Positions 8,893-18,069 of a stretch of 64,000 nucleotides of DNA are shown here, piece by piece. The notes beneath the pieces were generated by a model. The model searched no databases. It saw nothing but the letters and a program-made list of their open reading frames with translations, and had not been told where the DNA came from. The DNA comes from Maribacter sp. BPC-D8. GTDB lineage: Bacteria; Bacteroidota; Bacteroidia; Flavobacteriales; Flavobacteriaceae. Numbering within the stretch: position 1 is the first letter of the stretch; every line of letters begins with the position of its first letter. Where the stretch lies: the NCBI RefSeq assembly GCF_035207705.1, contig NZ_CP128187.1, positions 434,001 through 498,000 on the forward strand, read 5' to 3'. Made by a program: the position numbers and the translations under genes.

Positions 8893-9294
8893 GTGAACAA
8901 ACTGTTTTCCATATTGTTATCATCGCTCATCATGCTGCAAAGCTTTGGTGTGCATTATGATGATATTGTTCAGTTAGATGAATTAATTGAACACGCTCAA
9001 TTTCATAGTGAGCAATATGGCGATAATGTTATTGTTTTTCTTTCTAAGCATTACGGTGAGTTAAAAGCAGATCATCAACGTGATCATCAAGAAGAAAAGA
9101 AAGATCACGAAAAATTACCTTTTAATCATAGTGGCACATCACATACCTGTGTTGCAGACGTTTTTATAAATACATACAAATCAGAATTAAACGAAATAGA
9201 GTTTTTAGATAATACAGACTCAAATTTCTATTACCAAGCACCATCTTCTTCATTACATTCTGAGGGCATTTTACAGCCGCCCCGCATTTCATAA
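8893..9294 (+). CDS. Secreted His-rich small protein upstream of a metal-efflux pump
   Basis: This 133-residue protein of unknown function uses GTG as start and begins with a signal-like segment (MNKLFSILLSSLIMLQSFG). It contains a charged His-rich stretch (DHQRDHQEEKKDHEK), a single later Cys in SHTCVAD and a conserved-looking end, GILQPPRIS. It lies 77 bases upstream of the CzcA/CusA-type pump on the same strand. Small secreted proteins with an early His-Tyr element and a Pro-Pro tail are often found next to such pumps in Bacteroidota. A periplasmic metal-binding or sensing role is inferred from the His content and the neighbours, not shown. Confidence 0.7.
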   Translation: MNKLFSILLSSLIMLQSFGVHYDDIVQLDELIEHAQFHSEQYGDNVIVFLSKHYGELKADHQRDHQEEKKDHEKLPFNHSGTSHTCVADVFINTYKSELNEIEFLDNTDSNFYYQAPSSSLHSEGILQPPRIS

Positions 9295-9371
9295 TACAAT
9301 CGATTTTTTAATTTTTTAGTTCAGATTCATGTTTATGAATTTGAGCGATTCACATTGATTTATATGAAAAG

Positions 9372-12300
9372 ATGCTATCACATATCATTAATTTCAGTTT
9401 AAAGAATAAGCTCATTATTCTTTTGTTTACCGTATTTATTATTGGGTACGGGCTATTTGCGCTTTCACAAATACCTATTGGGGCTGTGCCAGATGTTACC
9501 AATAATCAGGTTCAGGTAATTACAACATCACGTAATTTATCTACTCAAGATATGGAGCAATTCATAACATATCCGGTAGAATTAGAAATGGCGAATTTAC
9601 CAGGAGTCAAAGAAATTCGCTCGGTATCTAAGTTTGGATTGTCTGTGGTTACTATCGTTTTTGACGATGATTTAGGTACGTATTTGCCCAGACAACTTAT
9701 AGCAGAGAAAATAGCTTCGGCTTCAGAGAAAATTCCAGCCGGTTTTGGTACGCCACAAATGGGACCGATTACAACTGGACTAGGTGAAATCTACCAATAT
9801 GTTTTAGAGGTAGAGCCAGAGTATAAGGGCGAGTATACAACAACTGAACTGCGAACTATACAAGATTGGATTGTAAAACGACAATTGTCTGGTATACCCG
9901 GTGTGGTTGAGGTAAACACCTGGGGCGGATTTCTAAAGCAATACGAAGTTGCTATAAATACCCAAAAACTAAATGCCATGAACATTACTGCTAGTGATGT
10001 TTTTAAAGCGTTAGAAACTAATAATAGTGTTTCGGGTGGCGGTTATATCGAAAAGGTGAATCAGGCTTTCTTTATTAGAGGAGAAGGGTTGGTTTCATCT
10101 TTGGAAGATATTCGAAATATTGTTATTACCACTAAAGACGGATTACCAATTTATATTAAAGATGTCGCTACGGTTGACTTTGGAACCGCAGTTCGTTTTG
10201 GTGCTATTACGGGTAATGGCGAAGGTGAGAAAGTACTGGGTCAGGTAATGATGTTGAAAGATGCAAACTCTAAAAAGGTAATCGAAGCCGTAAAAGAACG
10301 CGTCGCCGAAATTTCAACTTCTTTGCCAAAGGGAGTATATATTAATCCGTTTTTAGAGCGGAGCGAACTTATAGCCAAAACAACTTTCACTGTTAGCGAG
10401 AACTTAATTCTAGGATGTTTAATTGTCATTTTTGTGGTGGTATTACTACTCGGTAATTTTAGATCAGGTTTGGTGGTCGCATCTGTAATTCCTTTGTGTT
10501 TGTTATTTGCATTATCACTCATGTACATTTTCGGTGTTGATGCCAATTTAATGAGTTTGGGGGCTATAGATTTCGGTATTATCATAGACGGTGCAGTAAT
10601 TATTGTAGAGTTTATAGCTTTTGAAATCACAAGAAAGCAACACGAGATTAATAGTTTAGCCAAAACAGATCAGCAGCATTTAAAAGATGAAATCACTTTT
10701 GACGGAGCATCTAAAATGATGAATTCTGCCATTTTCGGGCAACTGATTATTTTAATAGTTTTTATCCCCATTCTATCTTTAAGCGGAGTAGAAGGTAAAA
10801 TGTTCAAGCCTATGGCATTGACGTTTAGTTTTGCATTAATTGGTGCAATGATTTTGTGTTTTACTTATGTACCAGTAGCTGCATCGATATTCTTAAAACC
10901 ATTAAAAGAATCGGACAAAAACATATCTGTTCGTTTAATGAAATGGCTGAATAAGAAGTATGAACCTATTATAAGTTGGGCTTTGCAAAGCAAGAAATTG
11001 GTTTTGGGCATTGCAGCAATACTACTCATAGGGGCTACTATTTTATACACTACCATGGGTGGAGAATTTGTACCCACTTTAGATGAAGGCGATTTTGTAA
11101 TTCAGCCCGTATTAAAAACAGGAACTTCATTAAGTAAAACGGTAGAGATTACTACTGAGATTGAGAAGATTTTACTCGATAATTTTCCAGAGGTTCAGCA
11201 GGTAGTTACCAGAATTGGAGCTGCCGAAGTACCCACTGATCCTATGTCTATGGAAGAAAGTGATGTTATCATAAAACTGGCACCAAAAGGGGAGTGGACA
11301 AGTGCAAAATCTAAAGATGAGCTAGCCGATAAATTCAAAGAAGCGTTATCAATTATTCCAGGTATGGAAGTAGAATTTACGCAGCCCATAGAAATGCGTT
11401 TTAATGAGCTTATTACAGGAGTGCGTGCAGATATTGCCATAAAGATATTCGGTCCCGATTTAGATGTATTAGCTAAAAAAGGAAATGAAATCGGAGCATT
11501 GATAAAAGATGTTGAAGGCGCTGCAGATATTAGTGTAGAGAAGATTGCAGGTTTGCCTGAAATGAGTGTCGATTATGATCGCGCAAAAATTGCCCGCTTC
11601 GGCTTAAATATTCAAGAACTGAACGATTTGGTCTCTATGGGATTTGCTGGTAAAACTGCTGGTAATGTTTTTGAAGGTGAAAAGCGCTTCGATTTAGTCG
11701 TGCGATTAGATAAGGCAAAACGAAAAGATATTGATGACCTTAAAAACCTTTATGTTGATTTGCCCGATGGAGGAAAGATTCCGTTAAGCGAGTTGGCTGA
11801 AATAACATATAAAAAAGGCGCTGCAAAAATATCTAGAGATGATACCAAGAGACGAACAGTAGTAGGCGTAAATGTCCGTAATCGCGATTTGCAATCTGTA
11901 GTAGATGATGTTCAAAAACTGATAAATGAAAATGTAAAATTACCGGCAGGGTATACCATTACCTATGGCGGTCAATTTGAAAACTTACAAAGTGCAAGAG
12001 ACCGGCTATTAGTAGCTGTACCAATAGCATTAGTGCTCATTTTTGTATTACTATATTTTGCGTTTAAATCGGTAAAAGAAGCCCTTATGATATATTCTGC
12101 AATTCCGCTGGCAGCGGTAGGTGGGGTGTTGTTATTGTGGATGCGAGGTTTGCCGTTCAGTATTTCTGCAGGAGTAGGGTTTATAGCACTGTTCGGTATA
12201 GCAGTATTAAATGGAATTGTTTTGATAGAGCATTTTAAAGAGTTGAAAAAGTATTCTTTTGATAGTTTAGACGATTTAATAAAACAAGGCACAAAAGATC

Positions 12301-13709
12301 GTTTGCGAGCCGTATTATTAACAGCATCTGCTGCAGCACTTGGTTTTTTACCCATGGCAATATCTACGAATGCAGGCGCAGAAGTTCAGCGACCTTTGGC
12401 AACAGTGGTTATAGGTGGTCTGTTTACGGCAACCATATTAACCTTAGTAGTATTACCGGTGTTATATTCCATTTTCGATAAACATGAAAATTCAAAAAAG
12501 CCAATACCAAAAACAACTTTACAAAATGGTATTGCTTTTATAGCATTGCTTATATCTGTTGGTATATCGGCACAAGAGTCGAAAAGTCAAAATCTCGATG
12601 AATTAATTCCCCTAGCTATTGAAAATAACATGGGTTTAAAAGCAGATCGACTAAAGGTTGATGAATCTGAAGCATTGATTAATAGTGCATTTATGTTCAA
12701 TAAGACACACGTGTATTATGAATACGATGAAAATAATCTAGCTATTAATGATGTGCCATTAAAGGTATTTGGGGTACAGCAAGATTTTCGTTTTCCGACT
12801 GCATATTTTTCAGAAAAGAAGGTCAATAAGGTGAAGACTAATTTAGTGCAAAGTGAATATGATATTCAGCGTAAGGCACTAACTAGAGATGTTACGATAG
12901 GTTATTACGACTATCAAATTGCACGAGAAAAAATTAGAGTGTATAAAAGGCTTGATAGTTTGTATGCCAATTTTTCGAAGGTAGCAGCGAGAAGGTTTGA
13001 ACTGGGGGAAACTAATTATTTAGAGAAAATAACCGCAGCTTCTAAGCAACGAAAAATCAATTTAGACTATCAACAAGCTATTCAACATGTTGCCGCGTCT
13101 TATGCCAATTTGTTGCAATTAATTCAGGCAGAAGATAGTTTGGTGATTTCTGAAGAAATGAACTTGAAAATTGACATTCAAGATATAAATGTAGATGCTA
13201 CTCCTGAGTCCGTGTATTATGAGAATAACATGCAATTAATGGCTGCAGAGCGTAAACTAGAAAAGCAGCAACTACTGCCAGATATCAGTTTAGCCTATTT
13301 TCAAGGATCAAACTCAGAATTGAACGATAATCTTTTAGGCTATCAATTAGGACTCAAAATTCCGCTATTATTTAGTGGTAATGCTTCTAGAATCAAAGCA
13401 TCTAAAATTGCCAAAGAAAGAGCAGTGACCGAGTCTGTTGCCTATAAAATCCAGATAAAATCGAAACAAGAAATTTTGAGGCAACAAATTGTACAGATTC
13501 AAAACTCATTGAATTATTATGAGAATGAAGGCGCTGAGCTATCCGATGAAATATTGAAAACCGCAACCATCAGTTTTAGAAATGGTGAAATTGATTTCTA
13601 TCAATATATACAGAGTTTAGAAAGTGCCTATGATATAAAATTGGGCTATCTAGATAAGTTGAAAGAGTACAATGAAACCGCAACAAACATTAATTTCTTA
13701 ACATTATAA
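9372..13709 (+). CDS. CzcA/CusA-family heavy-metal RND pump fused to an outer-membrane efflux factor
   Basis: The first ~1040 residues are a complete HME-type RND proton antiporter: a first membrane helix (NKLIILLFTVFIIGYGLFA), two periplasmic porter halves and the twelve-helix core. The fourth-helix motif DFGIIIDGAVIIVE (near residues 398-411) keeps the Asp, Asp and Glu equivalent to CzcA D402, D408 and E415; this form points to divalent cations (Co, Zn, Cd) more than Cu/Ag. Residues ~1065-1445 form a TolC-like outer-membrane factor with long coiled-coil segments. The junction holds a hydrophobic stretch, GIAFIALLISVGISAQES, that looks like a signal peptide with an Ala-X-Ala-type cleavage site. 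The frame is continuous, so this is a true fusion and not a sequencing error. The adaptor gene follows after 10 bases. Confidence 0.93.
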   Translation: MLSHIINFSLKNKLIILLFTVFIIGYGLFALSQIPIGAVPDVTNNQVQVITTSRNLSTQDMEQFITYPVELEMANLPGVKEIRSVSKFGLSVVTIVFDDDLGTYLPRQLIAEKIASASEKIPAGFGTPQMGPITTGLGEIYQYVLEVEPEYKGEYTTTELRTIQDWIVKRQLSGIPGVVEVNTWGGFLKQYEVAINTQKLNAMNITASDVFKALETNNSVSGGGYIEKVNQAFFIRGEGLVSSLEDIRNIVITTKDGLPIYIKDVATVDFGTAVRFGAITGNGEGEKVLGQVMMLKDANSKKVIEAVKERVAEISTSLPKGVYINPFLERSELIAKTTFTVSENLILGCLIVIFVVVLLLGNFRSGLVVASVIPLCLLFALSLMYIFGVDANLMSLGAIDFGIIIDGAVIIVEFIAFEITRKQHEINSLAKTDQQHLKDEITFDGASKMMNSAIFGQLIILIVFIPILSLSGVEGKMFKPMALTFSFALIGAMILCFTYVPVAASIFLKPLKESDKNISVRLMKWLNKKYEPIISWALQSKKLVLGIAAILLIGATILYTTMGGEFVPTLDEGDFVIQPVLKTGTSLSKTVEITTEIEKILLDNFPEVQQVVTRIGAAEVPTDPMSMEESDVIIKLAPKGEWTSAKSKDELADKFKEALSIIPGMEVEFTQPIEMRFNELITGVRADIAIKIFGPDLDVLAKKGNEIGALIKDVEGAADISVEKIAGLPEMSVDYDRAKIARFGLNIQELNDLVSMGFAGKTAGNVFEGEKRFDLVVRLDKAKRKDIDDLKNLYVDLPDGGKIPLSELAEITYKKGAAKISRDDTKRRTVVGVNVRNRDLQSVVDDVQKLINENVKLPAGYTITYGGQFENLQSARDRLLVAVPIALVLIFVLLYFAFKSVKEALMIYSAIPLAAVGGVLLLWMRGLPFSISAGVGFIALFGIAVLNGIVLIEHFKELKKYSFDSLDDLIKQGTKDRLRAVLLTASAAALGFLPMAISTNAGAEVQRPLATVVIGGLFTATILTLVVLPVLYSIFDKHENSKKPIPKTTLQNGIAFIALLISVGISAQESKSQNLDELIPLAIENNMGLKADRLKVDESEALINSAFMFNKTHVYYEYDENNLAINDVPLKVFGVQQDFRFPTAYFSEKKVNKVKTNLVQSEYDIQRKALTRDVTIGYYDYQIAREKIRVYKRLDSLYANFSKVAARRFELGETNYLEKITAASKQRKINLDYQQAIQHVAASYANLLQLIQAEDSLVISEEMNLKIDIQDINVDATPESVYYENNMQLMAAERKLEKQQLLPDISLAYFQGSNSELNDNLLGYQLGLKIPLLFSGNASRIKASKIAKERAVTESVAYKIQIKSKQEILRQQIVQIQNSLNYYENEGAELSDEILKTATISFRNGEIDFYQYIQSLESAYDIKLGYLDKLKEYNETATNINFLTL

Positions 13710-13719
13710 ATAGGGCGTC

Positions 13720-14862
13720 ATGCAAAAATATATATACAAAATAGTTACACTTTTCATTCTCGGCATAATTATAAGTTGTGGAGACAAGGCAAGCAAATCG
13801 AGTGAGAATGGCACATCTGAGGTGCAAGCAGATGACCGTATTCAAATTACGCAAGCACAATTCGACCAAAATAATATGGAGATCGCTAGTATGACTGAAA
13901 GTGATTTTCCGGTAATGGTAACGACGTCGGGTATGATAGATGTGCCACCAGAAAATAGAGCCGTGGTAAGCGCAACAATGGGTGGTTATATTAAAACGAC
14001 CCCTTTATTGATTGGAGATAAAGTCCGCAAAGGGCAGTTGTTGGTTACTATTGAAAATCCTGAATTTGTGTCCCTGCAGCAACAATATATGGAAGTCAAC
14101 GGACAGTTGGGTTATTTGAAGTCAGAATACGAACGTCAGCAAACTATGGTAGCTGAAAACATAACATCTCAGAAAAGCTTTTTAAAAGCAGAGAGCGAAT
14201 ATAAAACTGGAGTCGCAAAATACAACGGACTACGGAAGCAACTAGGTCTGTTGAACATATCCGCAGAACAAGTAGAAAAAGGAAATATAAGTTCGGTAGC
14301 CTCAATTTATGCACCTATTGAAGGCAGTATTACAAGCGTAAATGTTTCAAAAGGTACATATGTTTCTCCTGCAACTTCTATTATGGAGATCATTAATAAT
14401 GACCACATTCATTTAGAACTTTCGGTTTTCGAAAAAGATATTATGAAAGTAAAAAAAGATCAGGTGGTTGAATTTAGAATACCAGAAGCTTCAAAAGAGG
14501 TATATATGGCAGAAGTACATTTGGTAGGTACCTCAATAGGTGAAAATAGAACGATAAAGGTTCATGCACATATAGAAAATGAAGACGAAGCTAATTTTCT
14601 TACTGGTATGTTCGTAGAAGCGAATATTATTACAGAAACGTCAAAACAAATGTCGCTGCCTTCTGATGCTATTGCCGTGGTTGAAAACGAATCGTTTGTA
14701 CTGCTTTTAGAAGAGAAGAAAGGAGATACATATTATTTTAAGCAAATACCTGTCAAGACCTTAGGTAGTTATGAAAATAAGACATCGGTCAGTAATTCAT
14801 CGACTTTTAAACAAGACGCACAATTTTTATCAAAAGGTGCGTTTAGCCTGATAGGAGAATAA
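13720..14862 (+). CDS. RND efflux periplasmic adaptor subunit (membrane fusion lipoprotein)
   Basis: This 380-residue adaptor links the RND pump to its outer-membrane channel. The signal peptide ends in ILGIIISC, a lipobox, so it is anchored as a lipoprotein. The biotinyl-lipoyl-like halves are visible as GGYIKTTPLLIGDKVRKGQL and SIYAPIEGSITSVNVSKGTY, with a short helical hairpin between them (about residues 120-170). The C-terminal beta-barrel and membrane-proximal parts follow. It lies 10 bases after the fused pump gene and is surely co-transcribed. No Met- or His-rich metal-binding tail is seen. Confidence 0.93.
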   Translation: MQKYIYKIVTLFILGIIISCGDKASKSSENGTSEVQADDRIQITQAQFDQNNMEIASMTESDFPVMVTTSGMIDVPPENRAVVSATMGGYIKTTPLLIGDKVRKGQLLVTIENPEFVSLQQQYMEVNGQLGYLKSEYERQQTMVAENITSQKSFLKAESEYKTGVAKYNGLRKQLGLLNISAEQVEKGNISSVASIYAPIEGSITSVNVSKGTYVSPATSIMEIINNDHIHLELSVFEKDIMKVKKDQVVEFRIPEASKEVYMAEVHLVGTSIGENRTIKVHAHIENEDEANFLTGMFVEANIITETSKQMSLPSDAIAVVENESFVLLLEEKKGDTYYFKQIPVKTLGSYENKTSVSNSSTFKQDAQFLSKGAFSLIGE

Positions 14863-14940
14863 AGTAAAAAATATGTCCTAAAAAATGTTAGGTATTGGTA
14901 TAATAGTTGACATAGTATAAGTTCGTTTAATAAATAGATT

Positions 14941-15381
14941 ATGAAGAAATATATAGTGTTACTGTTAATTGCAGTAGCAAGTGTGAGTTCAATAACAGCG
15001 CAAGACTGGAATACAGATATTACTACAGCAAAGAAGCTTGCTAAAACAAATGATTTACCGATTATACTGGTATTTCAAGGCTCAGATTGGTGTGCTCCGT
15101 GTATAAAATTAGATAGAGCAGTATGGTCTACTGATGAGTTTAAAGACTATGCAGAAGAACATTATGTAATGTTACAAGCAGATTTTCCTCGTAGAAAGAA
15201 TAATGCATTGCCAGAAGAGCAATTGAACAAGAATAAAGCATTAGCTGAAAGTTATAACAGACAGGGAATTTTCCCTTTTGTGGTGGTTATGAATGCCAAT
15301 GGTGAAGTATATGGCGAAACCAGTTACAAGAAACTGACACCCAAAGAGTATATCGAAGAATTGAATTCATTCATAAAATAG
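14941..15381 (+). CDS. Secreted thioredoxin-fold protein (WCAPC)
   Basis: This 146-residue protein has a cleavable signal peptide (to about Ala20, SITAQDW) and a thioredoxin fold with the redox motif WCAPC (Cys51, Cys54) in SDWCAPCIKLDRAVW and the expected cis-Pro loop at GIFPFVVV. It probably acts as a periplasmic thiol-disulfide reductant or chaperone. Its stop codon is one base before the start of the ApbE-family gene, and the DUF4266 and DUF3570 genes follow, so it is the first gene of a four-gene operon. In that setting it may keep the Cys residues of the DUF4266 lipoprotein (CGCN tail) reduced; that is inference. Confidence 0.9.
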   Translation: MKKYIVLLLIAVASVSSITAQDWNTDITTAKKLAKTNDLPIILVFQGSDWCAPCIKLDRAVWSTDEFKDYAEEHYVMLQADFPRRKNNALPEEQLNKNKALAESYNRQGIFPFVVVMNANGEVYGETSYKKLTPKEYIEELNSFIK

Positions 15382-15382
15382 A

Positions 15383-16363
15383 TTGAAGAAGCTAACTCTC
15401 ATAATATTATTTTTTGCTGTTGGTATACTGTATGCTCAAGAGCCCTATAAGCGCACCGTTAAATTAATGGGCAGCCGTTTTGACATTACTGTTGTGGCTA
15501 AAGATCCTGTTGAAGGAGATGAGTATATCGATATGGCTATCAGCGAAATAACAAGAATAGAAAAGCTTATTTCTTCTTGGGATGAAAACTCGCAGACATC
15601 AAAGATTAATAAAAATGCGGGTATTAAACCTGTTAAAGTTGATATTGAATTATTTAATTTGATACAAAGGGGAATAGGTATTTCTAAGTTAACCGATGGG
15701 GCTTTTGATATTAGTTATGCCTCGATGGATAAAATTTGGAAGTTCGATGGCAGCATGACCGTTATGCCTTCAGAAGAGAGCATTAAGGCATCTGTTGCTA
15801 AAGTAGGCTATCATAATATTGTTTTAGATAAAGAGAAACAAACTGTCTTTCTGAAGTTAGCCGGAATGAAAATCGGTTTCGGAGCCATTGGCAAAGGCTA
15901 CGCTGCAGATAAGGCAAAAGATTTGTTGAAATCTAAAGGCGTGGTTGCAGGCATCATAAATGCATCTGGCGACATGAACACCTGGGGAAAACAGCCCGAT
16001 GGTAAAGAGTGGAAGGTTGCCATTACCAACCCTATGGATAAGAACAAGGTCTTTGCTTTGTTACCTATAACCAATGGGGCGGTGGTAACATCTGGCAATT
16101 ACGAGAAGTATGTAAATTTTAATGATGTAAGATATACCCATATTATTGACCCTCGAAGTGGTTATCCGGCAACGGGTATTATTAGTGTTACCGTATTTGC
16201 TCCTAAAGCGGAATTAGCAGATGCGTTGGCAACATCGGTATTTGTTATGGGTATAGAGGTTGGTTTAAATAGAATAGAGCAACTGCCACAAGTAGAATGT
16301 ATTATTATAGACGATAAAGGAAATATTATAACATCAAAGAATATAGAAATAGAGAAATCATGA
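15383..16363 (+). CDS. apbE: FAD:protein FMN transferase (ApbE family)
   Basis: ApbE-family proteins transfer FMN from FAD to Thr or Ser of target proteins outside the cytoplasm. The 326-residue protein has a signal peptide (MKKLTLIILFFAVGILYAQ) and the conserved blocks GFGAIGKGYAAD, INASGDMNTWG, THIIDPRSGYPATG and ADALATSVFVMG. The start codon appears to be TTG, one base after the thioredoxin stop; no in-frame ATG lies near, and the signal peptide begins at this TTG. The end overlaps the next gene by four bases (ATGA). No protein with a recognisable flavinylation site is encoded next to it, so its acceptor is unknown. Confidence 0.93.
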   Translation: MKKLTLIILFFAVGILYAQEPYKRTVKLMGSRFDITVVAKDPVEGDEYIDMAISEITRIEKLISSWDENSQTSKINKNAGIKPVKVDIELFNLIQRGIGISKLTDGAFDISYASMDKIWKFDGSMTVMPSEESIKASVAKVGYHNIVLDKEKQTVFLKLAGMKIGFGAIGKGYAADKAKDLLKSKGVVAGIINASGDMNTWGKQPDGKEWKVAITNPMDKNKVFALLPITNGAVVTSGNYEKYVNFNDVRYTHIIDPRSGYPATGIISVTVFAPKAELADALATSVFVMGIEVGLNRIEQLPQVECIIIDDKGNIITSKNIEIEKS

Positions 16364-16572
16364 TGAAGAAGTTTTTAATTTTCACCCTGATAGCTGCTTC
16401 TTTCAGTAGCTGTACGGTATTGAAAGAGTATGAGAAAATAAATATTAATGATCCAGATATGGTTTTGCAAGATAAAAAGGCAGACCGCAATCTAACGACC
16501 ATGCATTCGTATAGAGAAGCGGCAGTTGGGGCAAACGGAGGAAAAACTGGTGGAGGCTGCGGCTGTAATTAA
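16360..16572 (+). CDS. DUF4266 small lipoprotein with GGGCGCN tail
   Basis: This is a 70-residue lipoprotein. The signal peptide ends in ASFSSC, with Cys18 as the lipid-bearing residue, and the mature part is only about 52 residues. Its middle contains RNLTTMHSYREAAVGANGG and it ends in KTGGGCGCN, the hallmark of the DUF4266 family. The function of the family is unknown. The Gly-rich tail with two Cys suggests a metal site, a redox pair or a modified peptide. It overlaps apbE by four bases and lies 23 bases before the DUF3570 gene. A second Met follows directly at 16363 and could also be the start. Confidence 0.9.
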   Translation: MMKKFLIFTLIAASFSSCTVLKEYEKININDPDMVLQDKKADRNLTTMHSYREAAVGANGGKTGGGCGCN

Positions 16573-16595
16573 TATAGAATTCAATTATTTACAAA

Positions 16596-17921
16596 ATGAA
16601 AATATTAAAAATAACAGTTTCTGTAGCAGCATTATTCGCATTTACGATAAGCTACGCACAGCAAGCTCAAGATTCTGTAAAGACCTATAAAAAGCGTGTT
16701 TTAGAAACTACCGAGGTAGATTTTTTAACAAGTTATTATTCACAAGATGGTGATAATGCTGCGGTAAGTGGCGGTTTAGGTACCGAAGAGTTAACCGATT
16801 TTACGGGTACGTTCGTAGTTGCGATTCCTTTAAACGACGATGATGTTCTTACCATAGATGCTGGTGTTTCGGCATATACATCTGCTTCTTCGAGTAATGT
16901 AGATCCTTTTGATGGTGGCGAACCAGCAGATCCGTTTGTAGCAAGTTCTGGTGCTTCTAGTTCAGATACTTGGGCAAGTATATCTGGTTCTTATAGTCAT
17001 AGTTCAGACGATAGAAATACCATAGTTTCAGGTAAAGTATCCGCGTCCAGAGAATATGATTATACCTCTTTAGGTTTCGGTGGCGGATTGACAAAATTAT
17101 TCAATGAAAAGAATACAGAGGTCAGTGTAAATGCAAATGTTTATTTAGATAAATGGAATGCTTTATATCCATCAGAATTAAGACCTTTCGCGAGTGGAGC
17201 AAATGGTTTAGCGAATGGGCTTTTTAGTAATAATACAATTACGGGCAATACTAATTACGCTCCTATATTCAATGAGTTTTCAGATGAATCAAGAAATTCT
17301 TATTCCGTCGGATTAGGATTTTCACAAATTCTGAGTAAGAATCTCCAAGGTTCATTGGCATTAGATTTTATTCAACAAGATGGTTTGTTGTCTACTCCGT
17401 TTCAACGTGTGTACTTCAGCGATGTAGCAGATTCGTTTATTGAAAATTTTCAATTGGCAGATGCTATAGAACAGTTACCAGATAGTCGATTTAAAGTAGC
17501 TGCAGGCGGTCGTTTAAACTGGTATATCAATGAAACATTTGTGGTAAGAAGCTTCTATCGCTATTACTATGATGATTGGGGTATCAACTCGCATACGGCA
17601 AGTGTAGAGGTACCTATTAAGCTTACCGATAAGTTTACTATTTATCCATCTTACAGATATTATCAGCAATCTGCAGCTGATTATTTCTTTGGTTATGAGG
17701 AAGCAGTATCAACCGATACCTTTTATACGTCAGATTATGATTTGTCAAAATACTCGGCAAACCAATTTGGAATGGGAGTTTCCTACACAGATATTTTTAC
17801 CAAGATGCATATCTGGAAACTCGGTCTTAAAAGTATAGATCTAAAGTTCTACAAATATGATAGAGATACTACGTTTAGTTCTAGTATCGTCACCGCAGGC
17901 TTTAAGTTTGTTTTGGATTAA
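16596..17921 (+). CDS. DUF3570 outer-membrane beta-barrel protein
   Basis: This 441-residue protein has a signal peptide (to about SYAQ) and a body of alternating polar and aromatic residues typical of an outer-membrane barrel, with repeated YSVGLGFS-like and FYRYYYDDWGI-like strands and a terminal strand ending in FVLD. It belongs to the DUF3570 family, which commonly accompanies DUF4266 and ApbE genes. It is the last gene of the thioredoxin-apbE-DUF4266 operon and is followed by a terminator. An outer-membrane partner for the small lipoprotein, or a porin for a redox compound, are both possible; neither is shown. Confidence 0.88.
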   Translation: MKILKITVSVAALFAFTISYAQQAQDSVKTYKKRVLETTEVDFLTSYYSQDGDNAAVSGGLGTEELTDFTGTFVVAIPLNDDDVLTIDAGVSAYTSASSSNVDPFDGGEPADPFVASSGASSSDTWASISGSYSHSSDDRNTIVSGKVSASREYDYTSLGFGGGLTKLFNEKNTEVSVNANVYLDKWNALYPSELRPFASGANGLANGLFSNNTITGNTNYAPIFNEFSDESRNSYSVGLGFSQILSKNLQGSLALDFIQQDGLLSTPFQRVYFSDVADSFIENFQLADAIEQLPDSRFKVAAGGRLNWYINETFVVRSFYRYYYDDWGINSHTASVEVPIKLTDKFTIYPSYRYYQQSAADYFFGYEEAVSTDTFYTSDYDLSKYSANQFGMGVSYTDIFTKMHIWKLGLKSIDLKFYKYDRDTTFSSSIVTAGFKFVLD

Positions 17922-17940
17922 AATTTACGATTAAAAAGGA

Positions 17941-17972
17941 ACAAAAAGCAGGTCTATTGACTTGCTTTTTGT
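17941..17972 (+). terminator. Terminator of the thioredoxin-DUF3570 operon
   Basis: The arms at 17941-17954 and 17959-17972 form a 14-bp stem (one G-T pair) closing a 4-nt loop, starting 19 bases after the DUF3570 stop. The A-rich left arm and T-rich right arm could work in both directions. Confidence 0.8.
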
Positions 17973-18069
17973 CTTTGGTAAATGGTTTTAATTTTGGCAT
18001 CGTTCAGAATTAACCAAAAGAAATAGTTAACTTTTCAAGCGTATAAAGCAGTAATAAAATTTGATTTTA

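Noticed and set aside
9372..13709. Sequencing error joining pump and outer-membrane factor genes
   Set aside because: The frame is open and of coding character throughout, and the adaptor gene follows at normal operon spacing. The junction also keeps a clean boundary between both domains, so a real fusion is more likely.
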